From the NCBI GenBank assembly GCA_964030785.1, contig OZ034971.1:31472304-31536303 (forward strand): a stretch of 64,000 nucleotides of DNA. Direction: 5' to 3'. This DNA is from Siderastrea siderea. Taxonomy: Eukaryota; Cnidaria; Anthozoa; Scleractinia; Rhizangiidae. The notes beneath the pieces are model-generated. The model ran no database searches. It was not told the origin of the DNA and was given only the letters and a program-made list of their open reading frames with translations. Of the stretch, positions 9,830-20,639 are shown piece by piece (position 1 is the first letter of the stretch; every line of letters starts with the position of its first letter). The position numbers and the translations under genes are program-made.

Positions 9830-9960
9830 GCGAAAATGGCTGACAGCAGGTCTGAGGAAAAAAATTGCTGAATCAGTTTATTGAATGATAAAGATAATAC
9901 GAACACAGGGAAAGCCACGAAAGAAAGTTGCTTGATTTTTGAAGCGTTAAAATTTACAGC
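9830..9960 (+). pseudogene. decayed N-terminal exon of a repeated gene family
   Basis: ATGGCTGACAGCAG begins MADSRSEEK. With one frame slip the text continues as IAE..., DKDNTNTGKATKES, which resembles the N-terminus of KIAA1958/ZMYM-like, Crypton-derived proteins that are abundant in corals (typically 'NTKKATKVA'). A second, equally broken copy lies at 11771-11865 (EKKIAELLKDKE..., stop, KATKGSCSVF). The family assignment is from memory of the motif only. Confidence 0.35.
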
Positions 9961-10040
9961 GAAAATTATTGTGTTACAGAACACAATAAAGTACATTTTG
10001 TCTTGTTTTGAAATCTGGAAATATTTTGAGTGAACAATAA

Positions 10041-10167
10041 AACAATTATTGAATTCAGCTTTCGTATGATATGAAGAATTATCCGCGGGTGTTATCCGCC
10101 TCAGCCTAACACCCTCAGAGATCTGCATAATTCTTCACATCATAGTCACCCTCATCCAATAATTGTT
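10041..10167. mobile_element. MITE with AACAATTATT termini
   Basis: Starts AACAATTATTGAATTCAG and ends CCAATAATTGTT. Internal arms ATGAAGAATTAT and ATAATTCTTCACAT pair. The terminal bases are the same as in the palindrome at 7905-8020, so the two probably belong to one family or superfamily. Confidence 0.7.
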
Positions 10168-10204
10168 AATTTCCGTAATCCTAGAGGAAAATTAAGACTA
10201 AATA

Positions 10205-10620
10205 GTTTTGGATAAACAACAATTTGAGAAAAAAAAAGAATCTTATGTAATTCGTCGTTCTAACATCTTATTAGTGGAGGTACTCATGACTAACGCATAC
10301 GTGTGCCAACAGAAAGAACGGACAGAGAGAACGGCAAAACTACTGCGGACTTAAATACAGCAGAAGAAATTTCTTATTCGCAAAAGACTTAACATAGATT
10401 TATTCAGCACGGTGTCCAGCGTCTTCAAATAATATAAAACCGATACACACACAGAAATGCCATGGTCAAACGCGTTGGTGCATTACACTTTGCATGGTAG
10501 ATGGTTCGAATACTGGATGCACCCAGCTGGGACGCTTGCTGCTCTCTCCTGTAATATTGTTTCCTTGATTTGATGACACGCCTGCAAACTAGCTAAGCTA
10601 AATGCTCGTACAGTTTATTT
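10205..10620. repeat. segmental duplication block, unit A
   Basis: Repeated at about 21240-21645 and 58430-58850. Landmarks include 'gcaaaagacttaaca', 'tggtcaaacg' and 'gcacccag(t/c)tgggac'. The unit A copy is more diverged than the two unit B copies are from each other. Noncoding. Confidence 0.85.
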
Positions 10621-10738
10621 CTCATTGTTAATTAGGAATAGGGAAAAAATGTCAAACCACCTCTGAAAAAAGTCGAAAAATGTAAAAAACAAATTAAAAC
10701 AAAACTATTACCGCTTACGGTTCGAGTGTCCGCTCAAT

Positions 10739-11190
10739 AAATGGAATCGTTTGTCAAGTCACTTTCTTTTCCTTCACTAGAATTTCATCGTGAAGCAATT
10801 TCTACATGACTCTCTAGCATTTTGGGGGGTTTACTGGCAATTGGTTTAAAAGTTTACGTAATCGTGTTTGTTTCCGAAATTAACTGTTTCCATGTAAGTA
10901 ATCATGCACCATCTGCGGAAATTCTTAGGCTGGCTCACAACAAGGTTTATAAGTGCACTTGACGAGCTCGAGTCCTTTTAGCGTGAAATCTTATCTGGGA
11001 GCTTTTTTGTTGTGGTTCAATAGCTGCACTTAAAGGCAGTCACCCAAATTATCTGCACGACAAAGCCTGTTTGTAAGAGACATAAAAGAGAAAAAAATGA
11101 GTATTAGCTGAATCTATTCAAAAGATCTGAACATCTGCAGTGGTTCTGTTTCATAATCCCCATGTTTTCCCTCTTTTTTGCCCAAAACGT
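10739..11190. repeat. direct duplication, right copy
   Basis: Partner of 9236-9720. It lies inside a segment (10625-11880) that unit A has and unit B lacks, so the copy was probably added to unit A after the units separated. Confidence 0.8.
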
Positions 11191-11389
11191 CGTTGTCTGG
11201 AATCATTGAAGTGTAAGTTACATACTTGGAATGGGAACACTCAAACTCTCAAAAGTGGAACGTTGTAGCCTCAACTACGCTGGTTAGACAGGCTAAGAAA
11301 GTTGAAAATTGGAAACTAAAACCCTCGAGTTTTATTTTGCCAAATATTGAAAAAACAAAGAGGACCAGAGAAGAGCACTGTAAAAAACT

Positions 11390-11765
11390 TTTGCTTGAAT
11401 GGTCATTTCACATGTTGTATTTCTTCCGCAGACTCTAAACCACCTTGTACAGCATCATCAGTACTAAAGGAGAGTACCCCTCAGGAGCTTTCGTGGTCAC
11501 ACTGTAGGATTTCATCGGGAGACTCAGAAGTGAGAGCCACGTTGTGTAGCGTAATAAACAGTACGAGAGGAAATTACTGCCCAGTGGCCCTCAGTAGCTT
11601 TCATTTGAATGGTCACACTTTAGGATTTTAGCCACAGACTCAAAAGTTGGAGCCATCTTATAATAAACAACACGACAGCAAAGTACTGCCCGATAGCTTT
11701 CATTTAAATAGGCAAACAATAGGATTTTATCCGCAGCCTCTAAAATTAGAATTGCTTTATATTTG
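11390..11765. repeat. degenerate tandem repeat, about 110-bp period
   Basis: Three to four imperfect copies, each with 'ggtcacac(t)..aggattt', 'gcagactc(t/a)aaa' and 'agctttcattt(g/a)aat'. Bases 11771-11865 that follow carry the second decayed copy of the sequence at 9830-9960. No gene. Confidence 0.65.
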
Positions 11766-11879
11766 TGAATATGAATGAGAAAAAAATTGCTGAATTATTG
11801 AAGGATAAAGAGTGTAAGAAAACATAGAAAGCCACAAAAGGAAGTTGCTCGGTTTTTTAACCGTAGAGCTCTGAAAATA

Positions 11880-13180
11880 TTTTTAGAGCTCTAAGAAAGA
11901 ATTTTCCAACGTTTGCCAAAAGGCAACGGTAAAAATGAACCAAGTGTAGTTTAATAGATCTTCGAGCACTTGCTTTGATGGTAATTTAATCACATAAATC
12001 TCTTGATTTGACTGAGTACCCAGATTAGCATATCATCAGTATTTTCCTAAGAGTGGCAGGAGCTTGCCTTAAGTTTGAAATAGGAACAAAAAATAGCCAA
12101 ACGCGATGAATTATTTTAAGGCTAAAACTGACTGAAATTCTATCCGAATACCAATTTTTGCTCTCTGAGTTACCCCTTCACGAAACCAAATGTGATGAAC
12201 TGTTATCCACTTACATCGTTGCAATCCTGTATTTTATTCCCAAACTGCTGGTTGTGTTTTGCTGAACAGAATCTTTTCATCAAATTCTGTCGTATATTTG
12301 GTGAAAGTTAACAAAATATCATGAAAATTACTGGTAAGCGAAATTTGGATATTTTGGCAGGACATCCAGTCCATTAACAATTACTAAATACACAACACTC
12401 GATGGTTGAAACAGTTCTTACTAATTCTGTATTTTTTAAAGGATGGTAAATGTTTTCCTGCTCAGTAAGGGCTAAACTATTCTTCTTCCATTATGCTAGA
12501 AAACTTCACCTATCAGCACAACTTACCACTAACTGAACTTGATATGTATCCATCTTTCTCATGATGTTAGTCCGCGATTGTTAACCTCTGAAGTTACAAG
12601 TATTCGATAGAGCTGAATGTCTTTATGAAAAGTCTTTTAAAGGTACAGTTTTCTTTAAAAAAATGTAACAATTGTCGAAACTTTAAAGGGAGGTTCCCTT
12701 TTCATTATTATAATAAAAGCTTTAAGGTTTTTAAGGTGTTTAACTGCGCTAAAACGAAACTTTTGATTTTCTTTTAAAAAATACAGGAGAAATTTGTCTG
12801 ATCTCGCTGGTTTGATGACGTTACATTTTTTTGCTCACTAAGAGGCTAGGACAATTCACGCCGATTTTCGAGGCATTATTCGCAGAGAAAACGAAACTTT
12901 TGCATACAGCTATTTTTAAAAGCTCTTACGCACATTTCATTGATTTTTTGCGACGTGTGACGTACTACGGTAACAAAAATAACTTTCCTTGTTTCGGTAT
13001 AGAGGGTTATTTCGAGATTTGTTTTGCAGAAGGCAATTATAGAGCAATAAAATCAGGGATTTTCGCCATCACAACGTCCGTTTTGTGTGGGTTGATTTCT
13101 ATTGTGCTTTGGAGTAAACGTATATCATTGAATTAGCGCACACGATCAGGGTCCAAGATCTTATAAGCAGCGGCTCGGAT
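11880..13180. repeat. segmental duplication block, unit A
   Basis: Matches 21720-22935 and, in its first part, 58915-59400. A frame at 12831-13136 (YAHFIDFLRRVTYY) has a diverged counterpart at 22622-22822, but both carry different indels and neither has splice context, so I do not call a gene. The 103-codon frame intact in the unit B copies is broken by stops here. Confidence 0.85.
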
Positions 13181-14525
13181 GTCAAGTCACATAAAGTTTG
13201 CTAATTTTTTCTCTCCTAAATGGAAAGTCAGCGTTTCAGAATAATTTTTAATCGACGAGATAAAAGAGTATACCTTGAAGTTATCGGCAAAACAGCACAA
13301 AAGCAAAATGCTCACAGAATTGTTACTACAGATTTGCATTTTAATACATGGCGGGAATTTGTTCCCACTGGAGGATTCGAAACCTAACTTACTTTTTCAT
13401 AAAATTAACAAACGGATAAAGACCTCCTTTATAAAAATTGTCAGATTCTTAATGTGTAAAGCAATTCCAAATTGTATGATTTATTCCATTATAATTGCGA
13501 ACGTAAAGCCTTTTCGTACTGAAGATTGTTGATCTTAACAGGTTTGTTTTCAGAAGATTCAGTCATAAATGTTCTTAAGACTTCAATTCGAAACTAAAGT
13601 AATTTTGTATACGAAACGCCCACTAATAGGGTTATTTTGCAAACAAAAACCTGACTTCCTGTGGTGCAACAAGTTGCAGGTGAAATATGAATTAAATCGT
13701 AGGTGTATTAGGCCTGTAATAAGATAAAGAGGCTGTTTAAGGGTGAATCAGTCGGATCAGACATGCCTGCTCATTATGCTCCTTATTGTATAAAGCAATT
13801 AGAAAATAGAAATGATTTTGTGCTGTCCGCACTGAAGAAAACTGATCAATTATAAACAGGCAAAAAAAAAAACCCTGGGCCCTCTGCGAATGAGGCAAGA
13901 AAGTGTGCGTATACTTCTTGTTCAACTATCAGTCCCTCCACTTTGTTGGAACTGTTCGGGTTTTGTCTCCTAGTGTAGGCCGCTCAGGTGTATCATTCAT
14001 GCATGTCGCTGAATAACAACTTTTGATGAAACTGGACTAACAACCTGTGTTGGACTCTCATCCCATCCGCGGATTGTTTTTGACACCTAGTTCCTTTATG
14101 TTAGTGAAAAAAACACCTGAGTTGATGAGGTGTCAGCAGATGAGTGCGGAGGTAGTCCCACATCCATTCATTTCTAGTGTTCTGTCACAACTCAGATGTA
14201 CTTGATGTCAATTTTGCCGCTCTATTGTATCAGTCTTACTGCAAAAGTATGTTATGTCGCGAAGCCAGTTTTAAATTTTTTTGTGGTTAATCAAATAAAA
14301 AAAATGAAAACCTGTTTTGTTATGCTATTAGGTGCAGGAGGGCTGACCGTAATAGAGATGAACAGAATCAAGAGCAACTCAAATACTTCTCTTCAAGTCT
14401 TTCTTTTTTCTGCAGCCATTATTTGTAAACTTCCTATCTTTTAGTCAGTTATGCCACAAAGTTTCAATTTTATTGAGCGGTTTTCTCGGTACTTAAGACT
14501 GACTGTATCATATTTTTGTACTCTG
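13180..14525. repeat. segmental duplication block, unit A
   Basis: Corresponds to 28100-29216 plus 30126-30506 in unit B. Unit A is continuous at about 14145, where unit B has an extra 0.9 kb. No gene recognised. Confidence 0.85.
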
Positions 14526-14529
14526 GCTA

Positions 14530-16080
14530 ACTCTGGGTAGTTCGGTTGTTCTTCTTTTTCTTAACTGCATCCTTATTCGATTTTATTGTATGCGTTTTTA
14601 CTTATTAGCATAGAGAATTGAGCATCGGAGATGCTTATCATTAAACTTTAAAGTTTGGCCTTGAGGCATCCAATAACAAGACCTTTCAATTAGAGCCACC
14701 GGCCGTTAGTTTGTTTGAAGCTGCGTATCTTCAATGTCCTTATCGTTAACGTTCAGTATCACCCAAAACGCCTCGTGTTTTACGTAACGACCCGAATCTT
14801 TGGAACTTACAATCCCTATTTTCGATGACAAACTTGGCATCCTTTGCGGTTTTTGTGGAACGCTTTGAGGTTTTTGGGCGTTTCATTAGTGACTATTGTT
14901 GTGATCGAATTCAGGGTCAGCTCTCAGTCTTCTCGTTTGTCGTAAAAAACATAGCACTGTTTTGTAGGAAGCTTTGCAATCTCTTCTGAAAGTTGGCCAA
15001 GACCTCCTCGAAGATGGAATCCGAGAGCAACTCTTGAACAAAAAGTTAACCTTTCCTAGTATTGATTAGCTGATCGTTTTCTATTTTCCTGGACCAATTG
15101 GCTAGTTGGTAAATTTGGATCATTATTGGTTGTGTTGTGGAAATATCGTCTGATCCTCTATGAATTAAAAATCACAAACATGAGTTACAAAATCAATTAC
15201 ATCAGTTACAAAATCAGTTAAATCAGTTACAACATCACAAACATGTTGGTTGAAGGTTTATATAATTAATATCAAACCATTTGACTGTTGAAAGTTAACC
15301 CCATTGAAACCCTCATACATTAGAATCTTGCATCTCGAACCGTTTTAGCTCGACCTTCTTGCTAACTCCACCCAAATGCGGTATCTCCTAATTCACTTCT
15401 TACAACATCCGCAGTTGGCCAAAGCTTTAAGTATGACGAAAATTCCCTGAACATTTGTCTTATATGAAACACATTAGTGTAGTTCATTAGTTTGTGTTCC
15501 TTTTGATCTTGCGTATATTTTGCCACACGAGAAAAAAAAATAACCGTTCTCTTTTGTCCCACCGTTCCCAAATTCCTCGAACACCTTAGTATCTGAACAT
15601 TGTTACGAATTCATAAGTCCAAAATTCTCGTCCTATTATTCCATGTTAAGCAGCCCTATCAAAAGGAGGCAAGGTGCACAAACTTTCATAAGAAAATAAA
15701 TTTTCATTCACATGCAAATAAAACCAATTTTCATATGAAAGGATGTACACCGTACCTCGCTTTGAAGCGTGGCTCAAGACAATTCGAAAATGGCTTATTT
15801 ACAAGCCTCAACCTAAGCAAGCAGTCAGTGTAACGAGCTCCTCGTTGAACAATAAAAATTCCATTTCCTTTTATTGGAAGAATTATTGCTCAACTCATAG
15901 CAAAACTCATCAACTAGGAGAGGTGAATTTGACAAATTAAAAGCAAATTCGAAAAATCACACGCTCCACTTGTTCGGTAGAGCCAGTCATTGATGTTAAT
16001 AAAGTGTAAACCCGTCACAGTGTAGACGAAATATTTGACATGTCCGTCTCTAAAACGGCCAATATCGTCCCCTAAAATAT
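14530..16080. repeat. segmental duplication block, unit A (empty sites)
   Basis: Continuous here, but in unit B it is split into 45628-45877, 57189-57388 and 61629-63045 by two large insertions. It is therefore the natural empty-site reference for the 11.3 kb TIR element (site near 14750) and the LINE (site near 14957-14985). Otherwise noncoding. Confidence 0.9.
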
Positions 16081-18561
16081 TTTCAAATGATAACCTGAAC
16101 GATGAAAGCTCAAAGAAACAGAAAACCAAATTATCATTCGGATACAATTTGGCTGTATCTTACATTTTGGTTACACCGCCCTTCTTACATCAGTCTACAT
16201 GAACGGTAGCCTGAGTTGGCTCCTTAGCGAAGAATAGGGTGCCGGTGCGAGCCGAGTGCGGACTGGGGAGGGAAACGAAGCGGCGACCGTTCCTTCGTTT
16301 TCTCCGTCAATATATCTAACGTCTTATTCTCCACAAATCTCGTACCCGGAGTCTTCAAGCTTCTTGATCAGCGGGTGGTTCCTGAGAGCCTCTGGGTTGT
16401 GAAAAGTAAAATATGATTTTGTTATTGCTGTTCAGCGTAATGTAATTAAGAACAGGTAACTGCAGGATTTCTGTGGTACAATAAAGTCTCTCATAAGGAT
16501 CCTCCGCTGACCAAGAAGCCTGACGACTCTGGGCTCGAGATTGACTCCCCTCTAAGGAGCTCGTTCATAGGCTAATGAAACGGAGATTTCACTAAGGGTG
16601 TGATAGGTTAACCGAGGGATGTTTTTATTAGTAAAAGCCGCGTTACAGTACACCGGAAAGATTTTAAAAGGTAATTTAACCGCTTTGATTTATATAAGAA
16701 TTTTTACAAAAAAATTTCCCCTTCCTATACTTGCATACCTGCTATACTACGCGGGCACAACAGACATATTTCAAATTTACACCTACATCTCATACAAAAC
16801 AATCTTTTATATAACTTAGATTGTATACATGTGCCAAATATTTCGACTTCTCTTCAGTGGGACACAACCCAATTCAAATTAAGGTAAAAATATTATGTAT
16901 AATAGGAAGTTTGGGTCCTGTAGTCAATACGCAATATAATTTATTTCATAGATAGAAATAAACTCAAGTTATCAAAAAAAAAAATCCACTGTGTGGCTTT
17001 TGACTTTTTGAGTTTCGAATCAAATATTAACAACATTATTAAATAATTTCGATTTATATTTCTTTGAAAGCCTAAAATTCTGAAAAACTCTTAATTCAAC
17101 GAAAATTTGAACTTGATTCTAGAAAAAACTCAACAATTTCTCAAAACTGTGTGATATGACCTGAAACAAATGGACGGAAATTATACGGTGAACTCACCCG
17201 TTTAATATTAACATTAATAATTTTCTGAAACTAGTACTCTGTGACTTTGGCATAGCAAAAACAGAAACACTTGATCGTCTAGTGCATGTTATGTATTTTG
17301 ATGTTATAAAATTTCAAGAATTTTATAAGTATAAGTTATGCATTTTTATTTTGTCTTTTTCTTCATAGTTTGTTTCCATGTCGAGAGGAAGGCAAACATA
17401 AAATGTGTTTTTATCTTACTGTAATGAAAATAATTCGAAAAGATTAACATACAGATATATCGAGTTTGCAAAAGTTCAAGCCTTTAATCAGTTTATTAAT
17501 ATTAGTAAAACAAGACTGAATCCTTTCGAAAGTCAATAAACAAATTAAAATTACAATTTTTTTGAATGTTGTTCTACTCTCATACTGTGGATGATACACA
17601 CTCAAATGAAAACCACTGAGCCGCTGTTTATTTTTCGATATTATAGAAAATAAAATTTAGAATTATTTTGTTCATTTTGAACTTAGATTTTGGGAAGGAT
17701 GGAAAACAGCAACAAAGGTTTCATGGCATTTTGCATAATAAAAATATTGAGAAAACACAGGATTGCTGAAAACTTTCGTTTGTCCACATACTCAAAAGTT
17801 AGAATCTCATTTTACAAACTGAAATTTAAACTATAGCATTTTGGGGTAAAATCAAGTTCGTTATCCTTGTAATAAGATCGGTTCATAAAGTGGAACTATG
17901 TGGGTTGTTTGGGAGAAGGGGGGGGGATGGGTGTCCCATATGAATGTGACAAGAGTGTTTCCGGAGATTTTGAAAGGATCTCCCTCAAATCTTTTACAAT
18001 CTCGTTTTATGGTCTTGACATTATTTTTCTTTCAAAGCTCGAAGGAGCCAAAATATAGTATTAACCTACGATTTCTGGCGATTTAGCCGGTCACCAATAT
18101 CGATCACGTTCTTATCTTAGTGCAAGTTTTACGATGGACGGTCATAATTTCCACTTTAATTATACCCCTAAAAGTGTATGAGATAACACAAACATTTGAA
18201 CAGCCTATCAAAAAAAATATCAAAAGTGCATATTAACAAATCCGTCTCTTTCAAATAGGACACCCACCTCAACCGGCTAATTATCTTTTACGCTCAATTC
18301 AAGATGCCAGCCATTTGTGTTTTGCTTTAGGTCAGTACAACTGTTTGCTTTGTCCGGTTTATCCGATTTCGGTTATCTAAAGCATTAGACATTGCATTTT
18401 TTCAAAGAGTTTCCGAGCTTATTTTTTAGAAAATGGCCAGTGTTCATTTAAGGCACTACATATACAGTTAAAAAGGGCTTTCTCTGTCTACCAGGTTAAA
18501 ACTTTAATTGAGACCATCTAGAAGTGAGTGTAATTGAATAATAACTGCGTCCCCTCCTCAT

Positions 18562-20241
18562 TCAAGTCACCGGTTTGTCCTCAAGTTGAAGCCAGGCGCC
18601 GCAGTCTTTCCACTTGTGACCCAGAGAGATTGTCCCAGTCTTGTTGCTTTTAATCACCAAACGCCTGTTGCTACTGTCATTGGTCTCCAGTGTATGATAC
18701 TCCTCGCTTATTACCACGTTATTGCCTTCACTGTAATTTAGGCTGATTCTCCGAGGCCGGAAAAGGTATTTGCTCTCAAATTGGAAGAATGGACTTGATA
18801 ATGGCTACAAATGAAAAACAGGACGCTTAGTGAATTGGCTTTATTTGGAGGCTCTGAAAAAGGATATCATTGCCGCTTACAACCGCTAAATCCCGCGTCA
18901 TCCCGTCTTAGATTGCTCGTCTTGATATCGCCTTGAATGGTCTTAGTTTATTGGGATCGTGATATTTAAAGTGGTTGATTCCTTTTCTTTTGCTAGGTGA
19001 TTACTGTCAACCAAATTGCTCCATCCCTGCTCGACCCTGAGTCATATAGGGGACCCTTAAATATGGTAAAATAGTTAGCGTGGAGTATATTCCACAAAGA
19101 CTGAGGATACTTTGCATAATTGTGTGCTGCCCAGAAATATACAAACATCTCTCTGTGGAATTTAAGAAAACATGTTTACACCTACTTTGACAACCAAGTT
19201 TCCTTTTTCCACAGCTAGAAATTCGCCTGGCATCGCAGCAAAGCTTAATGCCCAGCCTGAGTCTCGTGTTTTGTTTTGTATAACTTGAAAATCTGTAGAA
19301 GGAGGGCAAAGCCATTAGGTCTCGGTCAAACGAATTCAACATTATCTTTTTTTTTTTCGCTTTATTCATCAACATTCAAGATCAATCGAATGACATTGCT
19401 TAGAATTAACATCATTCCACAAGATGCTAAACTCGTTTAACTTGCAAATTCGACAATTTTGAAAGGCCAAGGGAGTTGGAAGAAGGTGTGGTGGGGGTGG
19501 TTGGGGTGGGGGGTGGGGTGACTCATGTTTAAGTAAAGGAGTGTCGCTGTGTAGGGCAACATGCTCCAAATTAGGTCCTTGTTTAGGGCAAATGGCAAAA
19601 TACACACTCTACGTACATACATACATAAACTTTATTGAAGTGTCAGGGGTATTTAGCTTAGTATTTAAAGAGCGGCAAACGTCTCCATATGTAGGATTGC
19701 TAAATGTTGTACAAGCCATATTTAACGACAACAGTCGTTCAACCATACCCGGTTCAGCAGAAGTTCAGACCATGTTTAGGTCAGAGTCGCCGGGGCTTAA
19801 GACCTAAGATCAGAATTTTCGTGTTTTTGGCAATTCGTTTTCACTCATAGAGGTAACATTCTCTCTAACAGCTAGCCCGCGTTTTTAATCCATATTTTTT
19901 CCAGCTTAGGTACAGAGGTAACTCTAACGATGATTTTTTTAATCAGTTTTAGTCAGTTCTAGTCAATGATAAATTAATTATTTAATTGATACGAGAACTC
20001 AACCACTGTAATTTAGAAAAATGAATATCATCTTACCCGTGCCCCGATCACTAAAATTCCCTGTAAACGACAGCCTGGGGGCTTGCGGTGACTTTCTTTC
20101 TACTTTAAGATATCTACCAGACTTAAACGATTTGATGGCGTACGTCCCCGTTGTTTTCCACCCTGGAGGGAGTCTGCCGTGAGCTATGGACAGGATAAAG
20201 TGTAGGATCACTCCAAGCTGTAAATAAGAAAAAAAAAACAT
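18562..20241 (-). CDS. secreted beta-trefoil-like protein, paralog B, altered 5' end
   Basis: Exons 20217-20037, 19292-19186 and 18804-18562 (TGA) match paralog A in splice sites, phase and protein (for example KTTGTYAIKSFKSGRYLK, MPGEFLAVEKGNLVVK, HKWKDCGAWLQLEDKP). Compared with A, the second exon has one extra codon and the third lacks two, with no frameshift or stop. The ancestral first exon is destroyed: its ATG survives at 20602-20600 but after about eight codons the frame runs into a LINE fragment. However, reading back through the old acceptor, an in-frame ATG at 20241-20239 would add MFFFSYLQ before LGVILHFILSIAHG, a credible signal peptide, giving about 184 aa. Whether that start is used is inference. 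The conserved reading frame argues against a long-dead pseudogene. Confidence 0.6.
19604..19808 (-). mobile_element. short retroelement 3' fragment
   Basis: Absent from unit A. On the minus strand it ends AATAAAG followed by TATG-type repeats (19604-19627), the same kind of tail as the LINE at 57389-57560. It is probably a severely 5'-truncated LINE copy. Confidence 0.5.
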
Positions 20242-20458
20242 TAGTTTCAACTGTAACAATTATCATTGTAGATAAATAAATAAGTAAATAAATAAATAAG
20301 TAAATAAATACGAATGTGAATAGATTTTCTCAAAATAAAATAAAAACAATAATACGTTGTTGATTTTTATCAGGCAGTGGCTAAGTATTGCATAGATGGC
20401 AGCCCGTGCATCCATCTTGTTGGAAGCTCGATAGATCACGCCTTCTTATTTGCGATTT

Positions 20459-20602
20459 ATAAGCCTTTGGATTACTCGCAAGTCTATCCTTGCTGGAGAG
20501 GTTACTCTACAGTTTAGGACCAAGGTATCTTAACGAGTGCTTGCCATAGGTAATGTTTTGCGTTAAATCTGGGTAGCACAACGTTTTCAAGTTGCAATTC
20601 AT
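20459..20602 (-). pseudogene. LINE C-terminal fragment fused to old exon 1 of paralog B
   Basis: The minus strand reads MNCNLKTLC (old exon 1, from 20602) and then YPDLTQNITYGKHSLRYLGPKL, stop, SNLSSKDRLASNPKAF. 'HSLRYLGPKLW' is the conserved C-terminal signature of LINE ORF2 proteins. The same fused structure occurs at 57863-58025, so the LINE piece landed before that copy was made. It removes the signal-peptide exon of paralog B. Confidence 0.7.
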
Positions 20603-20639
20603 TTTCATCCTGACCATTTAGCAAAAGATAAACGGTGGG

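Larger units (their letters stand above)
16085..20620. repeat. segmental duplication, unit B, first part
   Basis: Same order and orientation as 424-4830, including the beta-trefoil exons. It lacks the 830-1084 retroposed insert and has its own insert at about 19558-19808 and a (AAATA/AAAT)n tract at 20271-20311. The noncoding part is 16085-18561. Confidence 0.9.

Noticed and set aside
10501..10530. GGTTCGAAT-type sequence suggesting a tRNA T-arm
   Set aside because: No A box or acceptor/anticodon stems can be drawn around it.
12831..13136. 101-codon plus frame with YAHFIDFLRRVTYY
   Set aside because: The unit B copy keeps part of the frame but with different indels and ends; there is no splice context or domain, so conservation is explained by duplication alone.
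19369..19622. Two minus-strand proline/histidine-rich frames
   Set aside because: They read through a GGGGTGG-rich simple stretch and a microsatellite and have no counterpart in unit A.
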